Below are positions 16,486 through 24,592 of a DNA stretch of 44,297 nt, one piece after another. The position numbers were made by a program, and so were the translations under genes. The notes under the pieces were generated by a model. The model did not search any database. It was not told the DNA's origin and saw only the letters and a program-made list of their open reading frames with translations. The DNA comes from Shouchella shacheensis (GTDB lineage Bacteria > Bacillota > Bacilli > Bacillales > Bacillaceae_D): NCBI RefSeq assembly GCF_001484965.1, contig NZ_LLYY01000036.1, positions 1 to 44,297 on the forward strand. The letters run 5' to 3'. Every line of letters begins with the position of its first letter. Within the stretch, counting starts at the first letter, position 1.

Positions 16486-17328
16486 TTACAGATAATCTCC
16501 TGTGCAAATGGTCTCTGCCGCACCGCTCATAAGCACATCGCCATTTTCCTGCCAAGCAATCGTTAAATCGCCGCCGAGCAGATGAACAACGACAGGCTTA
16601 TCGCGGTCAACGTATCCATTTAGCACTCCTGCCACAACGGCCGCACAGGCCCCTGTCCCGCAAGCCTGTGTGATGCCAGAGCCGCGTTCCCACACGCGGA
16701 AATGCATCTCATCACGGCTCACGACCTCGACGAATTCCACATTTACCCATTCAGGAAACCGTTCATGCTTTTCCAATTCCGGCCCGATCGTCTCAACAGG
16801 CGCTTTCTCGATATCGTCGACAAACATCACCGCATGGGGGTTCCCCATGGACAACGCGGTGAGCGCAACGTTTCCACCTGGCAAACTCACATGCTCACCA
16901 ATCACATGGCTTAAGTTCTCCCCCGTCATTGGAATCTCCTGGCGCGCGAGCACCGGCTGACCCATGTTGATGGTCACCATCGGCACTTGTTCTTCCGTAG
17001 GGTGAACCGTTGCTTCCACAAGCCCACCGAGCGTCTCAATCTGGAACGTTTTTTTGTTGACGTAACCCTTCTCGTAGGCATACTTCGCCACACAGCGCAG
17101 GCCGTTCCCGCAGTTCTTTGCTTCCGACCCATCGTTATTGAACACGCGCATTTTCACAGCCGCCTGCATAGAAGGACCAATCAAAATCATTCCATCTCCG
17201 CCAATGCCACGGTTTTTATCGGCAACGGCTATGGCTAGTTCACTTAAGCTCTCCTCCTGCACTGTCTCCTGGAACAAATCAACATAAATGTAGCTATTGC
17301 CGAGCCCATGCATTTTTGTAAATTTCAC
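16486..17328 (-). CDS. dapF: Diaminopimelate epimerase
   Basis: 280 residues. PLP-independent epimerase converting LL- to meso-diaminopimelate for lysine and peptidoglycan. The two catalytic cysteines are present in KNCGNGLRC (about residue 75) and ACGTGACA (about 222). N-terminus [13 protein letters not shown] is typical. GTG start with AGGAAGG upstream. The gene for a small CxxC protein precedes it by 13 bases, so both are probably one transcript. Confidence 0.97.
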   Translation of the reverse strand: MKFTKMHGLGNSYIYVDLFQETVQEESLSELAIAVADKNRGIGGDGMILIGPSMQAAVKMRVFNNDGSEAKNCGNGLRCVAKYAYEKGYVNKKTFQIETLGGLVEATVHPTEEQVPMVTINMGQPVLARQEIPMTGENLSHVIGEHVSLPGGNVALTALSMGNPHAVMFVDDIEKAPVETIGPELEKHERFPEWVNVEFVEVVSRDEMHFRVWERGSGITQACGTGACAAVVAGVLNGYVDRDKPVVVHLLGGDLTIAWQENGDVLMSGAAETICTGDYL

Positions 17329-17341
17329 CGTTTCCTTCCTC

Positions 17342-17581
17342 TCACCTTCTTAGTGGCCGATTGGCCCACATGTAATCATTGTCCGCTTCAAGAATCGTCA
17401 TCACCTCATGGCAGCAAGGCATGACGAGATTGACTTTTCGATGCTCTTTAGCGAGCTTTAAATCACGCATTTTCATGTGCGTTAACACATGGTCTGTTCC
17501 ACAGAACGGACAGGATTCAAAATAAATATCTTTGCCTTGCACATCATATGGCCATGTATGAGAAAACGGAAGAACGTCCAC
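17342..17581 (-). CDS. Small protein with zinc-ribbon-like cysteines, unknown
   Basis: 79 residues, not recognised. It has CPFCGTDH (about 24-31) and MPCCHEVM (about 54-61), a CxxC..CC arrangement that could bind zinc, and is rich in charged residues between them. No signal peptide or membrane segment. GTG start with AAGGAG 8 bases upstream. It ends 13 bases before dapF, suggesting co-expression, but nothing shows a role in lysine synthesis. Confidence 0.8.
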   Translation of the reverse strand: MDVLPFSHTWPYDVQGKDIYFESCPFCGTDHVLTHMKMRDLKLAKEHRKVNLVMPCCHEVMTILEADNDYMWANRPLRR

Positions 17582-17610
17582 TTACTCAACTCCTTCTAGA
17601 GTAATCATCC

Positions 17611-17729
17611 GAAAAGCGTAGCGCCCTGCTCACGAGCGACAACTTCTGGAACCACAGCAGGATCAATCCCGGTTTTGGCTTGATTTGGCGGCGTGAAGAA
17701 ACCTCGAGCGAAGGGGGCGTCAGAGCTAG
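17611..17729 (+). repeat. Modular hairpin repeat, single A unit
   Basis: GAAAAGCGTAGCGCCC through the A centre (GATCAATCC-CGGTTTT-GGCTTGATT) to GGGGGCGTCAGAGCTAGA. It lies between yuzB and the CxxC gene; the right end abuts the yuzB terminator. Arms carry several substitutions compared with the copies at 5200 and 5927. Confidence 0.82.
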
Positions 17730-17783
17730 AAAAAAAGCCACCACAAAGGGCGGGTGAACGCTAAGAACCCGAGCCTTTTTGGC
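17730..17783 (-). terminator. Terminator of yuzB
   Basis: On the minus strand GCCA..AAAGGCTCGGGT pairs with ACCCGCCCTTT..TGGC as a long imperfect hairpin, followed by TTTTTTT and then directly the repeat end CTAGCTC. Confidence 0.6.
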
Positions 17784-17797
17784 AGCCTCGCACCCGA

Positions 17798-18034
17798 TTA
17801 GAACATCGGATTTTCTTCTAAATATTGATAAATGTTCGTGACGAGCTCCTCTGGAGTCTCGCCCGAAACATAGTCACCATTTACAAGAGCAAAGTGATCA
17901 AGGGCACATGTTCCGCAATGATTCAAGCATCCGTACTCGATAATATCAAGGTTCGGGTCCTTTTCAAGCTCTTCCATCGCCTCATGTGAACCACTTGCCA
18001 AATTGCTTAAGCAAAACTCAATAATGGGTCTCAC
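17798..18034 (-). CDS. yuzB: YuzB family protein (DUF1450)
   Basis: 78 residues, DUF1450/YuzB. Conserved cysteines in IEFCLSNLA and [18 protein letters not shown], and the ending [10 protein letters not shown] matches B. subtilis YuzB almost residue for residue. The CxxxCxxC-like cluster resembles thioredoxin-like ferredoxins, but the function is unknown. GTG start with GAGGTGAGG closely upstream. Divergent from the TetR/yutJ frame, as yuzB is next to yutJ in B. subtilis. Confidence 0.92.
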   Translation of the reverse strand: MRPIIEFCLSNLASGSHEAMEELEKDPNLDIIEYGCLNHCGTCALDHFALVNGDYVSGETPEELVTNIYQYLEENPMF

Positions 18035-18265
18035 ATGGCCTCACCTCATAAGCCATATGCTACTCTGACCGAAGAGCTTTTGTCAATGACAAGCACTGCT
18101 TCGGCATCAAGAAAAATACGGCATCAGCAATGTTTCATATCTCGCTTACTGCGGAATAGTCTACTAATCGCGCTGTTTTTTGTAACAAAACGTCACTACC
18201 GGTTGTCGAAATCACAAATCCTCGTTATAATCAAAACTGACCAGGGTCATTTTTTTGGCTAGGAA

Positions 18266-18299
18266 TGAGGTGAGATTGCCACCTCACGCTAACGTGGCA
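18266..18299 (+). promoter_or_regulatory. Two overlapping, mutually exclusive hairpins before the TetR start
   Basis: TGAGGTG (18266-18272) can pair with CACCTCA (18280-18286); alternatively TGCCAC (18277-18282) pairs with GTGGCA (18294-18299). They share 18280-18282 and so exclude each other. The second ends 5 bases before the ATG at 18305, which lacks a good ribosome site. It could be a DNA operator for the TetR protein or an RNA switch; both are inference. Confidence 0.4.
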
Positions 18300-18304
18300 T
18301 AACT

Positions 18305-19939
18305 ATGAGTGAACGAGGCAAAAAGTTAAAGACGAGGAAGACTATTTTACAAGCGGCCGAGTCCTTGTTTCACGATCAAGGCTTTCAAAGTACTACCGTT
18401 CAAGAAATCACCCAAACTGCAAACGTTGCCAAAGGCACATTCTTTAACCACTTTCCAACGAAGGAATCGATTATGCATGCGCTCGCAGAGGAACGTCTTG
18501 AAGGGGTGAAATCCTACATAGCAGCCCCTCCTCTCGATTCGCTCGCCTTGCTTCCTCGTGTGCGCGCCAGTCTCCTTTATTTTCTAAGCGACTACGATGT
18601 TCACCCGAAACTAACCATTCATATTTGGAAGCATGCGGCCGAGAATGACCAGTTGCTTTTTATACATTGGTATACGCTTCTTTCGGATGCAAAAGATGAG
18701 TTAAAGGAGGCGCTGTCACTGGATACGTGGGTCCATATTTTAAATAGCCATTTCTCTTATGGGTTGCACGCCTACGGAAACGAACCAACGCGAATCGCGC
18801 TTGTTAATAAAGTCATGACGCTCGTTGAAGCAAGCTTTGAATCCATTTTACAAAAAAGGAGACCTTCTCATATGAAGAAACTCGTCGTACTAGGAGCTGG
18901 ATACGGAGGAATGCGCATCATGCAGCGCCTTCTACCGAATGATCTACCGAAAGACTGGGAAATCATTCTCATTGACCAGTTGCCCTACCACTGCTTAAAA
19001 ACGGAGTATTATGCACTTGCGGCAGGAACAGCTTCGGACCACCATCTTCGTGTTTCGTTTCCTGAAGATGCCAGACTGAAAGTGAAATATGCGACAATAA
19101 GTGAAATTGATATTGATGAAAATAAAGTTTCCCTAGAGACAGGAGAAGCGGTGGAGTTTGACAAATTGATCATCGGCCTCGGCTGTACAGATAAGTACCA
19201 CGGCGTGCCTGGCGCAGACACGTATACCCATAGCATTCAGACCATGGGCGCTACGCGGCGGACGTATGAGACGTTAAATAACGTACGACCGGAAGGCACT
19301 GTTTCAATCGTCGGCGCTGGCCTAAGCGGCGTAGAGCTTGCCAGTGAACTGAGAGAAAGCCGCCCGGACCTGAGCATTCGACTGTTTGATCGAGGCGAGA
19401 TTATTCTTTCCCAGTTTCCCAAAAAGCTTAGCACGTATGTGCAAAATTGGTTCATCGATCACGGCGTTGACGTCTCAAGCAAGTCCAATATAACAAAAGT
19501 CGAACCAGGCGCGATCTACAATCACGACGAACGCATTGAAACTGACGCCGTCATTTGGACCGCTGGCGTCCAGCCCGTTAACGTCGTACGGGCGCTCGAT
19601 GTGGAAAAAGGCCAAGGCGGCCGCATCAAGCTAACGCCTCAACACTTTATTCCTAACTACCCTGACGTTTTTGTTGTTGGTGACTGCGCCAGCTTGAGCC
19701 AAGCGCCCAGTGCACAGCTCGCCGAAGGGCAAGCAGAGCAAATCGTCACCATTCTCAAGGCTCAGTGGAAAGGCGATGCTCTACCGGAAGAAATGCCGCG
19801 CATTAAACTAAAAGGCGTTCTCGGCTCCCTCGGCAAAAAGCACGGATTTGGCATGATGGGCGAACGTCCGCTCACCGGCAGAGTTGCACGGATTCTCAAA
19901 AGCGGCGTGCTGTGGATGTATAAATATTACTCAGGTTGA
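18305..19939 (+). CDS. TetR-family regulator read in frame into NADH dehydrogenase YutJ
   Basis: One uninterrupted 544-residue frame. Residues 1-189 are a complete-sized TetR regulator: the HTH is at about 28-48 (TTVQEITQTANVAKGTFFNHF), followed by a helical ligand-binding part. Residues 190-544 are a complete type II NADH dehydrogenase starting MKKLVVLGAGYGG. No stop codon separates them. At the junction AAAGGAG lies 10 bases before the ATG at 18872, so a separate YutJ can also be made. The likely ancestor was a two-gene operon; for example the CAA codon at 18851 would need one change to become TAA. Either a regulator-enzyme fusion is made, or a recent mutation or sequencing error removed the stop. 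I cannot decide which. Confidence 0.8.
   Translation: MSERGKKLKTRKTILQAAESLFHDQGFQSTTVQEITQTANVAKGTFFNHFPTKESIMHALAEERLEGVKSYIAAPPLDSLALLPRVRASLLYFLSDYDVHPKLTIHIWKHAAENDQLLFIHWYTLLSDAKDELKEALSLDTWVHILNSHFSYGLHAYGNEPTRIALVNKVMTLVEASFESILQKRRPSHMKKLVVLGAGYGGMRIMQRLLPNDLPKDWEIILIDQLPYHCLKTEYYALAAGTASDHHLRVSFPEDARLKVKYATISEIDIDENKVSLETGEAVEFDKLIIGLGCTDKYHGVPGADTYTHSIQTMGATRRTYETLNNVRPEGTVSIVGAGLSGVELASELRESRPDLSIRLFDRGEIILSQFPKKLSTYVQNWFIDHGVDVSSKSNITKVEPGAIYNHDERIETDAVIWTAGVQPVNVVRALDVEKGQGGRIKLTPQHFIPNYPDVFVVGDCASLSQAPSAQLAEGQAEQIVTILKAQWKGDALPEEMPRIKLKGVLGSLGKKHGFGMMGERPLTGRVARILKSGVLWMYKYYSG
18872..19939 (+). CDS. yutJ: Type II NADH dehydrogenase-like flavoprotein (YutJ), internal start
   Basis: 355 residues when translated from its own ATG, the usual YutJ length. 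FAD site LVVLGAGYGGMRIM, NAD site VSIVGAGLSGVELASEL (about 150-166), and VFVVGDCASLSQAPSAQLA near the C-terminus. NDH-2 type proteins oxidise NADH at the cytoplasmic face of the membrane. A good ribosome site (AAAGGAG, 10-base spacing) lies inside the upstream TetR reading frame. A paralogue of YumB at 6210, with low similarity outside the nucleotide-binding motifs. No terminator; a repeat array begins one base after the stop codon. Confidence 0.85.
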   Translation: MKKLVVLGAGYGGMRIMQRLLPNDLPKDWEIILIDQLPYHCLKTEYYALAAGTASDHHLRVSFPEDARLKVKYATISEIDIDENKVSLETGEAVEFDKLIIGLGCTDKYHGVPGADTYTHSIQTMGATRRTYETLNNVRPEGTVSIVGAGLSGVELASELRESRPDLSIRLFDRGEIILSQFPKKLSTYVQNWFIDHGVDVSSKSNITKVEPGAIYNHDERIETDAVIWTAGVQPVNVVRALDVEKGQGGRIKLTPQHFIPNYPDVFVVGDCASLSQAPSAQLAEGQAEQIVTILKAQWKGDALPEEMPRIKLKGVLGSLGKKHGFGMMGERPLTGRVARILKSGVLWMYKYYSG

Positions 19940-19940
19940 T

Positions 19941-20217
19941 AGAAAGGCGGAGGCGGGTTGGGCAGAAGCGAGAATTTTGGAAGGTCTGACTAAGAAATCC
20001 CGACCTTGGATTTCGTGTCAGAACTGAAAAATCTCGAGCTCCTACCCGCCGTAGCTAGATCAAGAAAGGCGGAGGCGGGTTGGGAGAAGCGAGAATTTTG
20101 GAAGGCCTGACTGAGAAATCCCGAACTTGGATTTCGTTGTCAGGACTGAAAAATCTCGAGCTTCTACCCGCCGCAGCTGGATCAAGAAAGGCGGAGACGG
20201 GGGGCAGAAGCGAGCAA
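19941..20217 (+). repeat. Modular hairpin repeat array: B + B + truncated third unit
   Basis: Two full B units (19941-20061 and 20062-20183) and the first 34 bases of a third (20184-20217). The tandem units are nearly identical (AGAAGCGAGAATTTTGGAAG.., CTCGAGCT(C/T)CTACCCGCCG). The array lies between the convergent yutJ and yuzD, next to the yuzD terminator. Confidence 0.87.
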
Positions 20218-20233
20218 GGACTGTATAAAAGGA

Positions 20234-20265
20234 AAAACGACGAGGCGTGTCCGTCTCGTCGTTTT
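20234..20265 (-). terminator. Bidirectional-looking terminator of yuzD
   Basis: AAAACGACGAG and CTCGTCGTTTT pair perfectly around a 10-base loop. On the minus strand it is followed by TCCTTTTAT and overlaps the yuzD stop codon; on the plus strand it could stop yutJ transcription. Confidence 0.8.
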
Positions 20266-20572
20266 AAGCCTCAATCGCTTCGACTTTTCCAGACACCACT
20301 TTCAAACTTGGATTCCCTTCAGCGATCACCTCGCCATTTAAAACAACAAGCGGGTAAAAATACTCTTCATCTAAAATGGCCTTTGAAAAACGCGTTTGCT
20401 CTTCCCCTTCAGGCTTTTCGATATCTACATAGGTTACGTGCAAACCCTTGACTGGGAACTTTCTTTGCAAGGCCGCTTCCAGCCACTCCTTTGTTTCAAG
20501 TGCACTTGGCAAATGCACACAGCTTGCGCATTTTTGTTCTGCGCCGTAGACCGTTAATTGGATAGGACTCAT
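20264..20572 (-). CDS. yuzD: YuzD family thioredoxin-like protein (DUF1462)
   Basis: 102 residues. The N-terminal beta strand is followed by CASCVHLPSA (CxxC at about residue 15), and YPLVVLNGEVIAEGNP provides the cis-proline-like region, consistent with a thioredoxin fold. Redox activity is plausible but unproven. It is divergent from the Fe-S scaffold gene yutI, as in B. subtilis, with overlapping divergent promoters. The start follows GGAGGTG by about 7 bases. Confidence 0.9.
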   Translation of the reverse strand: MSPIQLTVYGAEQKCASCVHLPSALETKEWLEAALQRKFPVKGLHVTYVDIEKPEGEEQTRFSKAILDEEYFYPLVVLNGEVIAEGNPSLKVVSGKVEAIEA

Positions 20573-20597
20573 GTTTGCACCTCCAGAACATTTATAG

Positions 20598-20627
20598 AAA
20601 TCTTACCTTACAATTGATCGCCTTGAC
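20598..20627 (-). promoter_or_regulatory. Promoter of yuzD
   Basis: Minus strand TTGTCA (20627-20622), 18-base spacer, TAAGAT (20603-20598). The -35 lies in TTGACAA on the plus strand, so a plus-strand -35-like box coincides with it. Confidence 0.5.
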
Positions 20628-20661
20628 AATGATACGTTTCGTAAAAAGAATTGAGCACAGG

Positions 20662-20690
20662 CATGGATTTTTTCTGCAAAGGCTATTATA
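20662..20690 (+). promoter_or_regulatory. Promoter of yutI
   Basis: Perfect TATAAT (20685-20690) with a weak -35 TGGATT (20662-20667) 17 bases upstream; predicted start near 20697, only 25 bases before the ATG. Confidence 0.4.
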
Positions 20691-20721
20691 ATAAGAGGAA
20701 AGGAAGAAAGGAGTGTTAGTG

Positions 20722-20958
20722 ATGGAAACAACAACAGAATTTGAGCAAGTACAAGAAGTGTTGGATAAGCTTCGTCCTTTCTTGCTGCGTGATGGCGGAG
20801 ACGTAGAACTTGTTGAAGTGGAAGACGGCATTGTCAGAGTACGTCTACTCGGCGCATGCGGTTCTTGCCCAAGCTCCACAATCACATTAAAAGCAGGAAT
20901 TGAGCGCGCTCTTCTCGAAGAGGTGCCAGGAATAACGGAGATCGAACAAGTCTTTTAA
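20722..20958 (+). CDS. yutI: NifU C-terminal-domain Fe-S scaffold (YutI)
   Basis: 78 residues, the Nfu domain alone. The cluster-binding CxxC is in [16 protein letters not shown] (about residues 43-58). Nfu proteins carry a 4Fe-4S cluster to targets such as aconitase or lipoyl synthase (LipA is at 30062). The ATG at 20722 follows AAAGGAG by 8 bases; in-frame GTG codons upstream overlap the site. The length equals other bacillus YutI proteins. Confidence 0.95.
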   Translation: METTTEFEQVQEVLDKLRPFLLRDGGDVELVEVEDGIVRVRLLGACGSCPSSTITLKAGIERALLEEVPGITEIEQVF

Positions 20959-20961
20959 TAC

Positions 20962-20996
20962 AAAGCGCCCCGCTGGTATCAGTGGGGCGCTTTTTT
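20962..20996 (+). terminator. Terminator of yutI
   Basis: AAAGCGCCCCGCT, 6-base loop, AGTGGGGCGCTTT and T-tract, 3 bases after the stop. Confidence 0.92.
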
Positions 20997-21063
20997 GATG
21001 TGATTGTCGTTAAATCGTGATGTAGATGCAGCGCGACTGTCCGAGGTTCCTTCGCTTAGACAA

Positions 21064-21104
21064 CGAGATCCAAGGTCAGAATTTCTTTTGTCAAACCTTC
21101 AAGA
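21064..21104 (-). repeat. Degenerate B-type repeat core
   Basis: GAGATCCAAGGTCAGAATTT.. then CTTTTGTCAAACCTTCAA matches, with about 8 changes, the minus-orientation B core near 29987-30023. The outer arms cannot be recognised. It lies between the convergent yutI and thrB. Confidence 0.5.
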
Positions 21105-21117
21105 CTGACCAGCCCCC

Positions 21118-22023
21118 CTACGTTTTTCCTATCCCCTGGGCGACCGTGACAGCAGAGCCAACGGAGGCGGGTTTAAGAACATCAACCGTTTCAACGGCAA
21201 ATGCTTTCTTCAGACGACGAGCGAGTCTCGCTCCACTTCCCTTTCTCGCAAAGCATAAAATGGCAGGGCCAGCGCCGCTGAGCGCTGCTCCGTAGGCATC
21301 TTGATCTCCTTCGACGAATTGAAATACATCGGATAGCATCGGCACGAGAGCGGCGCGATGTGGCTGATGGAACTCATCACGCATCATCATTTCTCCGGCA
21401 AGCTCCCAGTTTCCCTGCAAAATGGCCGCTGTTAAGACGTTGGCGACACTGCTAGCGCGTACCGCATGTTTGTAGGCAAGAACGTCAGGAAGCACGGAGC
21501 GGGCCTGCCGTGTTTTCAATTCCTCTCCCGGCACAAGACAAACGAGCTCCACATCTGGGGCTCCAACGGAAAGAACATGGGTTTCGGTCTCAGCGTGAGT
21601 CCCAATGACTAGCCCTCCGTATACCGATGCGGAAACATTGTCAGGGTGGCCTTCCCACACACTTGCAAGCCTTGCTTTTTCTTGTTTTGAGACCGGTTGA
21701 TCATAAAAATAAAGCGCGAGGTCAATGCCAGCCACCGTTGCCGCAGCACTGCTGCCGAGTCCTCTTGCAAGTGGGATGTCGCTTTCCATCTTCACTCGGC
21801 ACGGAGGAACAGAAAATCCATACTTTACTTCCACAAAATGGACCACATCCGTAATTAGGTTGTCGTCTCCGATGTTCTCAAGTCCCGGAGACGTGCTATG
21901 AAATTGCCACTTATCGGCAACCTCCACCTCCAAGTGCAAGTAGCGGTTCACGGCCAAGCCTATGGAATCAAAACCGGGTCCAAGGTTTGCTGAACTAGCG
22001 GGAACGCGAATAAAAAACATCAT
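21118..22023 (-). CDS. thrB: Homoserine kinase
   Basis: 301 residues, GHMP kinase family. Phosphorylates homoserine for threonine synthesis. The N-terminal [17 protein letters not shown] and the ATP-binding loop [12 protein letters not shown] (about 88-99) are intact. The ATG overlaps the thrC stop by 4 bases (ATGA), indicating coupling. Last gene of hom-thrC-thrB. No clear terminator of its own; the yutI hairpin downstream may serve. Confidence 0.96.
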   Translation of the reverse strand: MMFFIRVPASSANLGPGFDSIGLAVNRYLHLEVEVADKWQFHSTSPGLENIGDDNLITDVVHFVEVKYGFSVPPCRVKMESDIPLARGLGSSAAATVAGIDLALYFYDQPVSKQEKARLASVWEGHPDNVSASVYGGLVIGTHAETETHVLSVGAPDVELVCLVPGEELKTRQARSVLPDVLAYKHAVRASSVANVLTAAILQGNWELAGEMMMRDEFHQPHRAALVPMLSDVFQFVEGDQDAYGAALSGAGPAILCFARKGSGARLARRLKKAFAVETVDVLKPASVGSAVTVAQGIGKT

Positions 22024-23087
22024 CGTACCGCCTCACCAGAAAGCAAATAGTTTCGCAAGGATTCCTTGCTTGCCTCAATCGTCGTTGGCTCAACGTTTTT
22101 AACATCGATCGCTGTAGTCGGGTCTTTGAGTCCATTGCCTGTCAGCACGCACACCACCTTTGAACCTTTCGCAATCGCCCCTGCATCTATCGCTTTTTTC
22201 AGGCCAGCAAGCGATGCACACGAGCCCGGTTCAGCAAAGACGCCTTCCGTGCTGGCCATTTTTTTGTACGCGTCAACAATTTCGTCATCGGTCACAAAGT
22301 CAATCCCGCCTTTGGATTCACTTGCGGCGTTAACAGCCAGGCTCCAGCTTGCTGGATTTCCAATGCGGATCGCCGTCGCAATCGTTTCCGGTTCTTTAAT
22401 GACCTCACCCTTGACGATCGCCGCCGCTCCCTCAGCTTCAAAACCTCGCATTTCTGGCAATCCTGTGCCCTTCTTGTCGTTGTATTCTTTAAAGCCCTTC
22501 CAGTAGGCCGAAATATTGCCAGCGTTTCCGACCGGAATGCAAAGCACATCCGGTGCTTGACCAAGGGCGTCACAAACTTCAAAAGCCGCTGTTTTCTGTC
22601 CTTCAAGCCTATACGGGTTAACCGAGTTCACAAGCGTAATCGGCTCCGTCTCGCTCAGCTCACGCACCAGCTTGAGCGCCTCATCGAAATTGCCGTCGAT
22701 TTCAATGATCTCGGCGCCGTACATGGCCGCCTGCGCTAACTTTCCGAGGGCAATTTTCCCTTTTGGAATGACGACAATGGTTTTCAAACCTGCGCGCGTC
22801 CCATACGCTGCGGCCGCAGCGGACGTATTGCCTGTGGACGCACAAATAATCGCCTTCGATCCTTCTTCCTTCGCTTTCGCAACAGCTAGCACCATCCCAC
22901 GGTCCTTGAAGGAACCGGTAGGATTGGCACCGTCGTATTTAACATGGAGCTCCACGCCCCACTCTTCGGAAAGACGCTCAAGCGGGATGAGTGGTGTGTT
23001 CCCCTCACAAAGCGAAAGTTTCGGTGTTTTTTCACTCACAGGTAAATATGATTGGTATTCGTGCAAAAGTCCCTTCCACTGTGCCAC
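22020..23087 (-). CDS. thrC: Threonine synthase
   Basis: 355-residue PLP enzyme making threonine from O-phosphohomoserine. PLP lysine in [11 protein letters not shown] (about residue 59), substrate/phosphate-loop motif [14 protein letters not shown] and [11 protein letters not shown] near the C-terminus. The short bacillus-type form (about 352). Begins 2 bases after the hom stop and overlaps thrB, so it is translationally linked to both. Confidence 0.97.
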   Translation of the reverse strand: MAQWKGLLHEYQSYLPVSEKTPKLSLCEGNTPLIPLERLSEEWGVELHVKYDGANPTGSFKDRGMVLAVAKAKEEGSKAIICASTGNTSAAAAAYGTRAGLKTIVVIPKGKIALGKLAQAAMYGAEIIEIDGNFDEALKLVRELSETEPITLVNSVNPYRLEGQKTAAFEVCDALGQAPDVLCIPVGNAGNISAYWKGFKEYNDKKGTGLPEMRGFEAEGAAAIVKGEVIKEPETIATAIRIGNPASWSLAVNAASESKGGIDFVTDDEIVDAYKKMASTEGVFAEPGSCASLAGLKKAIDAGAIAKGSKVVCVLTGNGLKDPTTAIDVKNVEPTTIEASKESLRNYLLSGEAVR

Positions 23088-23089
23088 GA

Positions 23090-24385
23090 TTAATTCCCTC
23101 CTTCAACTCGGTAGCAACTGGCTACATTCCTGACAACTTCTAGGCTTGCTAGTCGCTCAAGTAATTCTCCGTAAGCTTCACGATTGGTTTGATGCGTAAT
23201 GATGATAATCTCAGCCAGCTCCTCACCTTCCACCGGGAGCTGCAGCAATTTCTCAAAGCTTACATCGTAGTCTGCAAATAAGGATGTGATCGTTTTGAAT
23301 GTTCCTGTTTGATCTGCAACATAAAGCCTGATAAAGAACTGTGACTGTTTTTCTTTCTCTGCCTTTAAGTCTGCTTCGTACAGCGGTTTCGTTCCAGAAT
23401 GTCCGTTCACTCTAAAGCGCATGTTCTTCATCACCGATACAAGGTCACTAACAACTGCTGTCGCCGTCGGCAAAGAACCAGCGCCAGGGCCGTAGAACAT
23501 CGTCTCCCCTACCGCTTCTCCGTAGACGTAAACCGCGTTGTATTCGTTTTGCACGCTTGCAAGCGGATGCTCCTTTGGCAGCAAGGTAGGTTCTACGCTC
23601 ACTTCAAGTCGCCCTTCATCTCGTTTTGCAATGCCAATCAACTTCATCGTGTACCCAAGCTGGTTGCTATAATAAAGATCGGTTTTGGTCACAGCGGAGA
23701 TCCCTTTAACGGTCACGTCCTCTAGCTGAACTGGGGCAGAGAATCCAAGCGTCGCTAAAATCGCCATTTTCCTTGCCGCATCCAGCCCCTCCACATCGGC
23801 GGTGGGATCGGCTTCGGCAAACCCAAGCTGCTTGGCCTCTTGAAGAACGTCTTCATACGCACGGCCTTCCCCGCTCATTTTCGTTAAAATGTAGTTGGTT
23901 GTGCCATTGACAATACCCATCATTTTCGTAATACGATCCGCCGACAGGCCTTCTGTCAGACTACGGAGAATGGGGATTCCCCCGGCGACGCTCGCTTCGT
24001 AGTATAGGTCACAGCCTTCCCTCGCGGCCAGCGCAAGCAGATCAGCCCCGTGTTCTGCCATCAAATCCTTGTTGGCTGTCACCACATGCTTCTTATTTTT
24101 AAGGGCCTGTTCCATCAGTCCCTTTGTGTACTCGATCCCACCCATCACTTCAATGACAACATCGACGTCTTCACTTGTCACGACTTCCTCCGCATGCTCA
24201 GTGAGCAAGTCTTTCGGAAGGTTGGCGCCCCGGTTTCTTTCCAAATCCCTAACAAGTACTTTCGTAATCTCCACTGGTCTACCTACTTGGTGACTGAGTT
24301 CATGTTGATGCCGTGTGATAATGGAAACAACTCCTGTTCCCACTGTACCAAGTCCTAAAAGCCCAACGCGAACGGGCTGCTCCAT
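23090..24385 (-). CDS. hom: Homoserine dehydrogenase with ACT domain
   Basis: 431-residue NAD(P)H enzyme converting aspartate semialdehyde to homoserine. N-terminal Rossmann motif [13 protein letters not shown], catalytic-domain segment [14 protein letters not shown] and [17 protein letters not shown] (about 195-215), and a C-terminal ACT domain (last 80 residues), usually a site of threonine feedback control. ATG 24385 follows TTAGGAG by 8 bases; the GTG three codons earlier overlaps it. First gene of the operon, behind a good promoter. Confidence 0.96.
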   Translation of the reverse strand: MEQPVRVGLLGLGTVGTGVVSIITRHQHELSHQVGRPVEITKVLVRDLERNRGANLPKDLLTEHAEEVVTSEDVDVVIEVMGGIEYTKGLMEQALKNKKHVVTANKDLMAEHGADLLALAAREGCDLYYEASVAGGIPILRSLTEGLSADRITKMMGIVNGTTNYILTKMSGEGRAYEDVLQEAKQLGFAEADPTADVEGLDAARKMAILATLGFSAPVQLEDVTVKGISAVTKTDLYYSNQLGYTMKLIGIAKRDEGRLEVSVEPTLLPKEHPLASVQNEYNAVYVYGEAVGETMFYGPGAGSLPTATAVVSDLVSVMKNMRFRVNGHSGTKPLYEADLKAEKEKQSQFFIRLYVADQTGTFKTITSLFADYDVSFEKLLQLPVEGEELAEIIIITHQTNREAYGELLERLASLEVVRNVASCYRVEGGN

Positions 24386-24437
24386 ACTCTCCACTCCTAA
24401 TGAATAGTTTTGTCTCTTTTAGATATACAAATGTATT

Positions 24438-24478
24438 CTTATAAAGGACATTATAAGCCTCACCGTCAGCAAAAACAA
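24438..24478 (-). promoter_or_regulatory. hom-thrCB promoter with inverted repeat over the -10 box
   Basis: Minus strand TTGTTT (24478-24473), 17-base spacer, TATAAT (24455-24450). A perfect 7-bp inverted repeat, CTTATAA-N6-TTATAAG (24438-24457), covers the -10 and the predicted start site (about 24443), a good position for a repressor. Confidence 0.55.
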
Positions 24479-24558
24479 GAGAATCTTAAAAATTAGGCAA
24501 CGGGAAAAGCAAAAAATTTGGTCGCCCAAGGCGCCACTTCCCTTGCAATGAAGAGTCT

Positions 24559-24592
24559 AAAAAAACCACCTGGCCCATAAAGGCAGGTGGCT
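24559..24592 (-). terminator. Terminator of yutH
   Basis: Minus strand GCCACCTG, 11-base loop, CAGGTGG and TTTTTTT, starting at the yutH stop codon. Confidence 0.85.

Noticed and set aside
20080-20451. 123-codon plus-strand frame over the repeat array and yuzD
   Set aside because: Its first half is translated hairpin repeat and its second half is antisense to yuzD.
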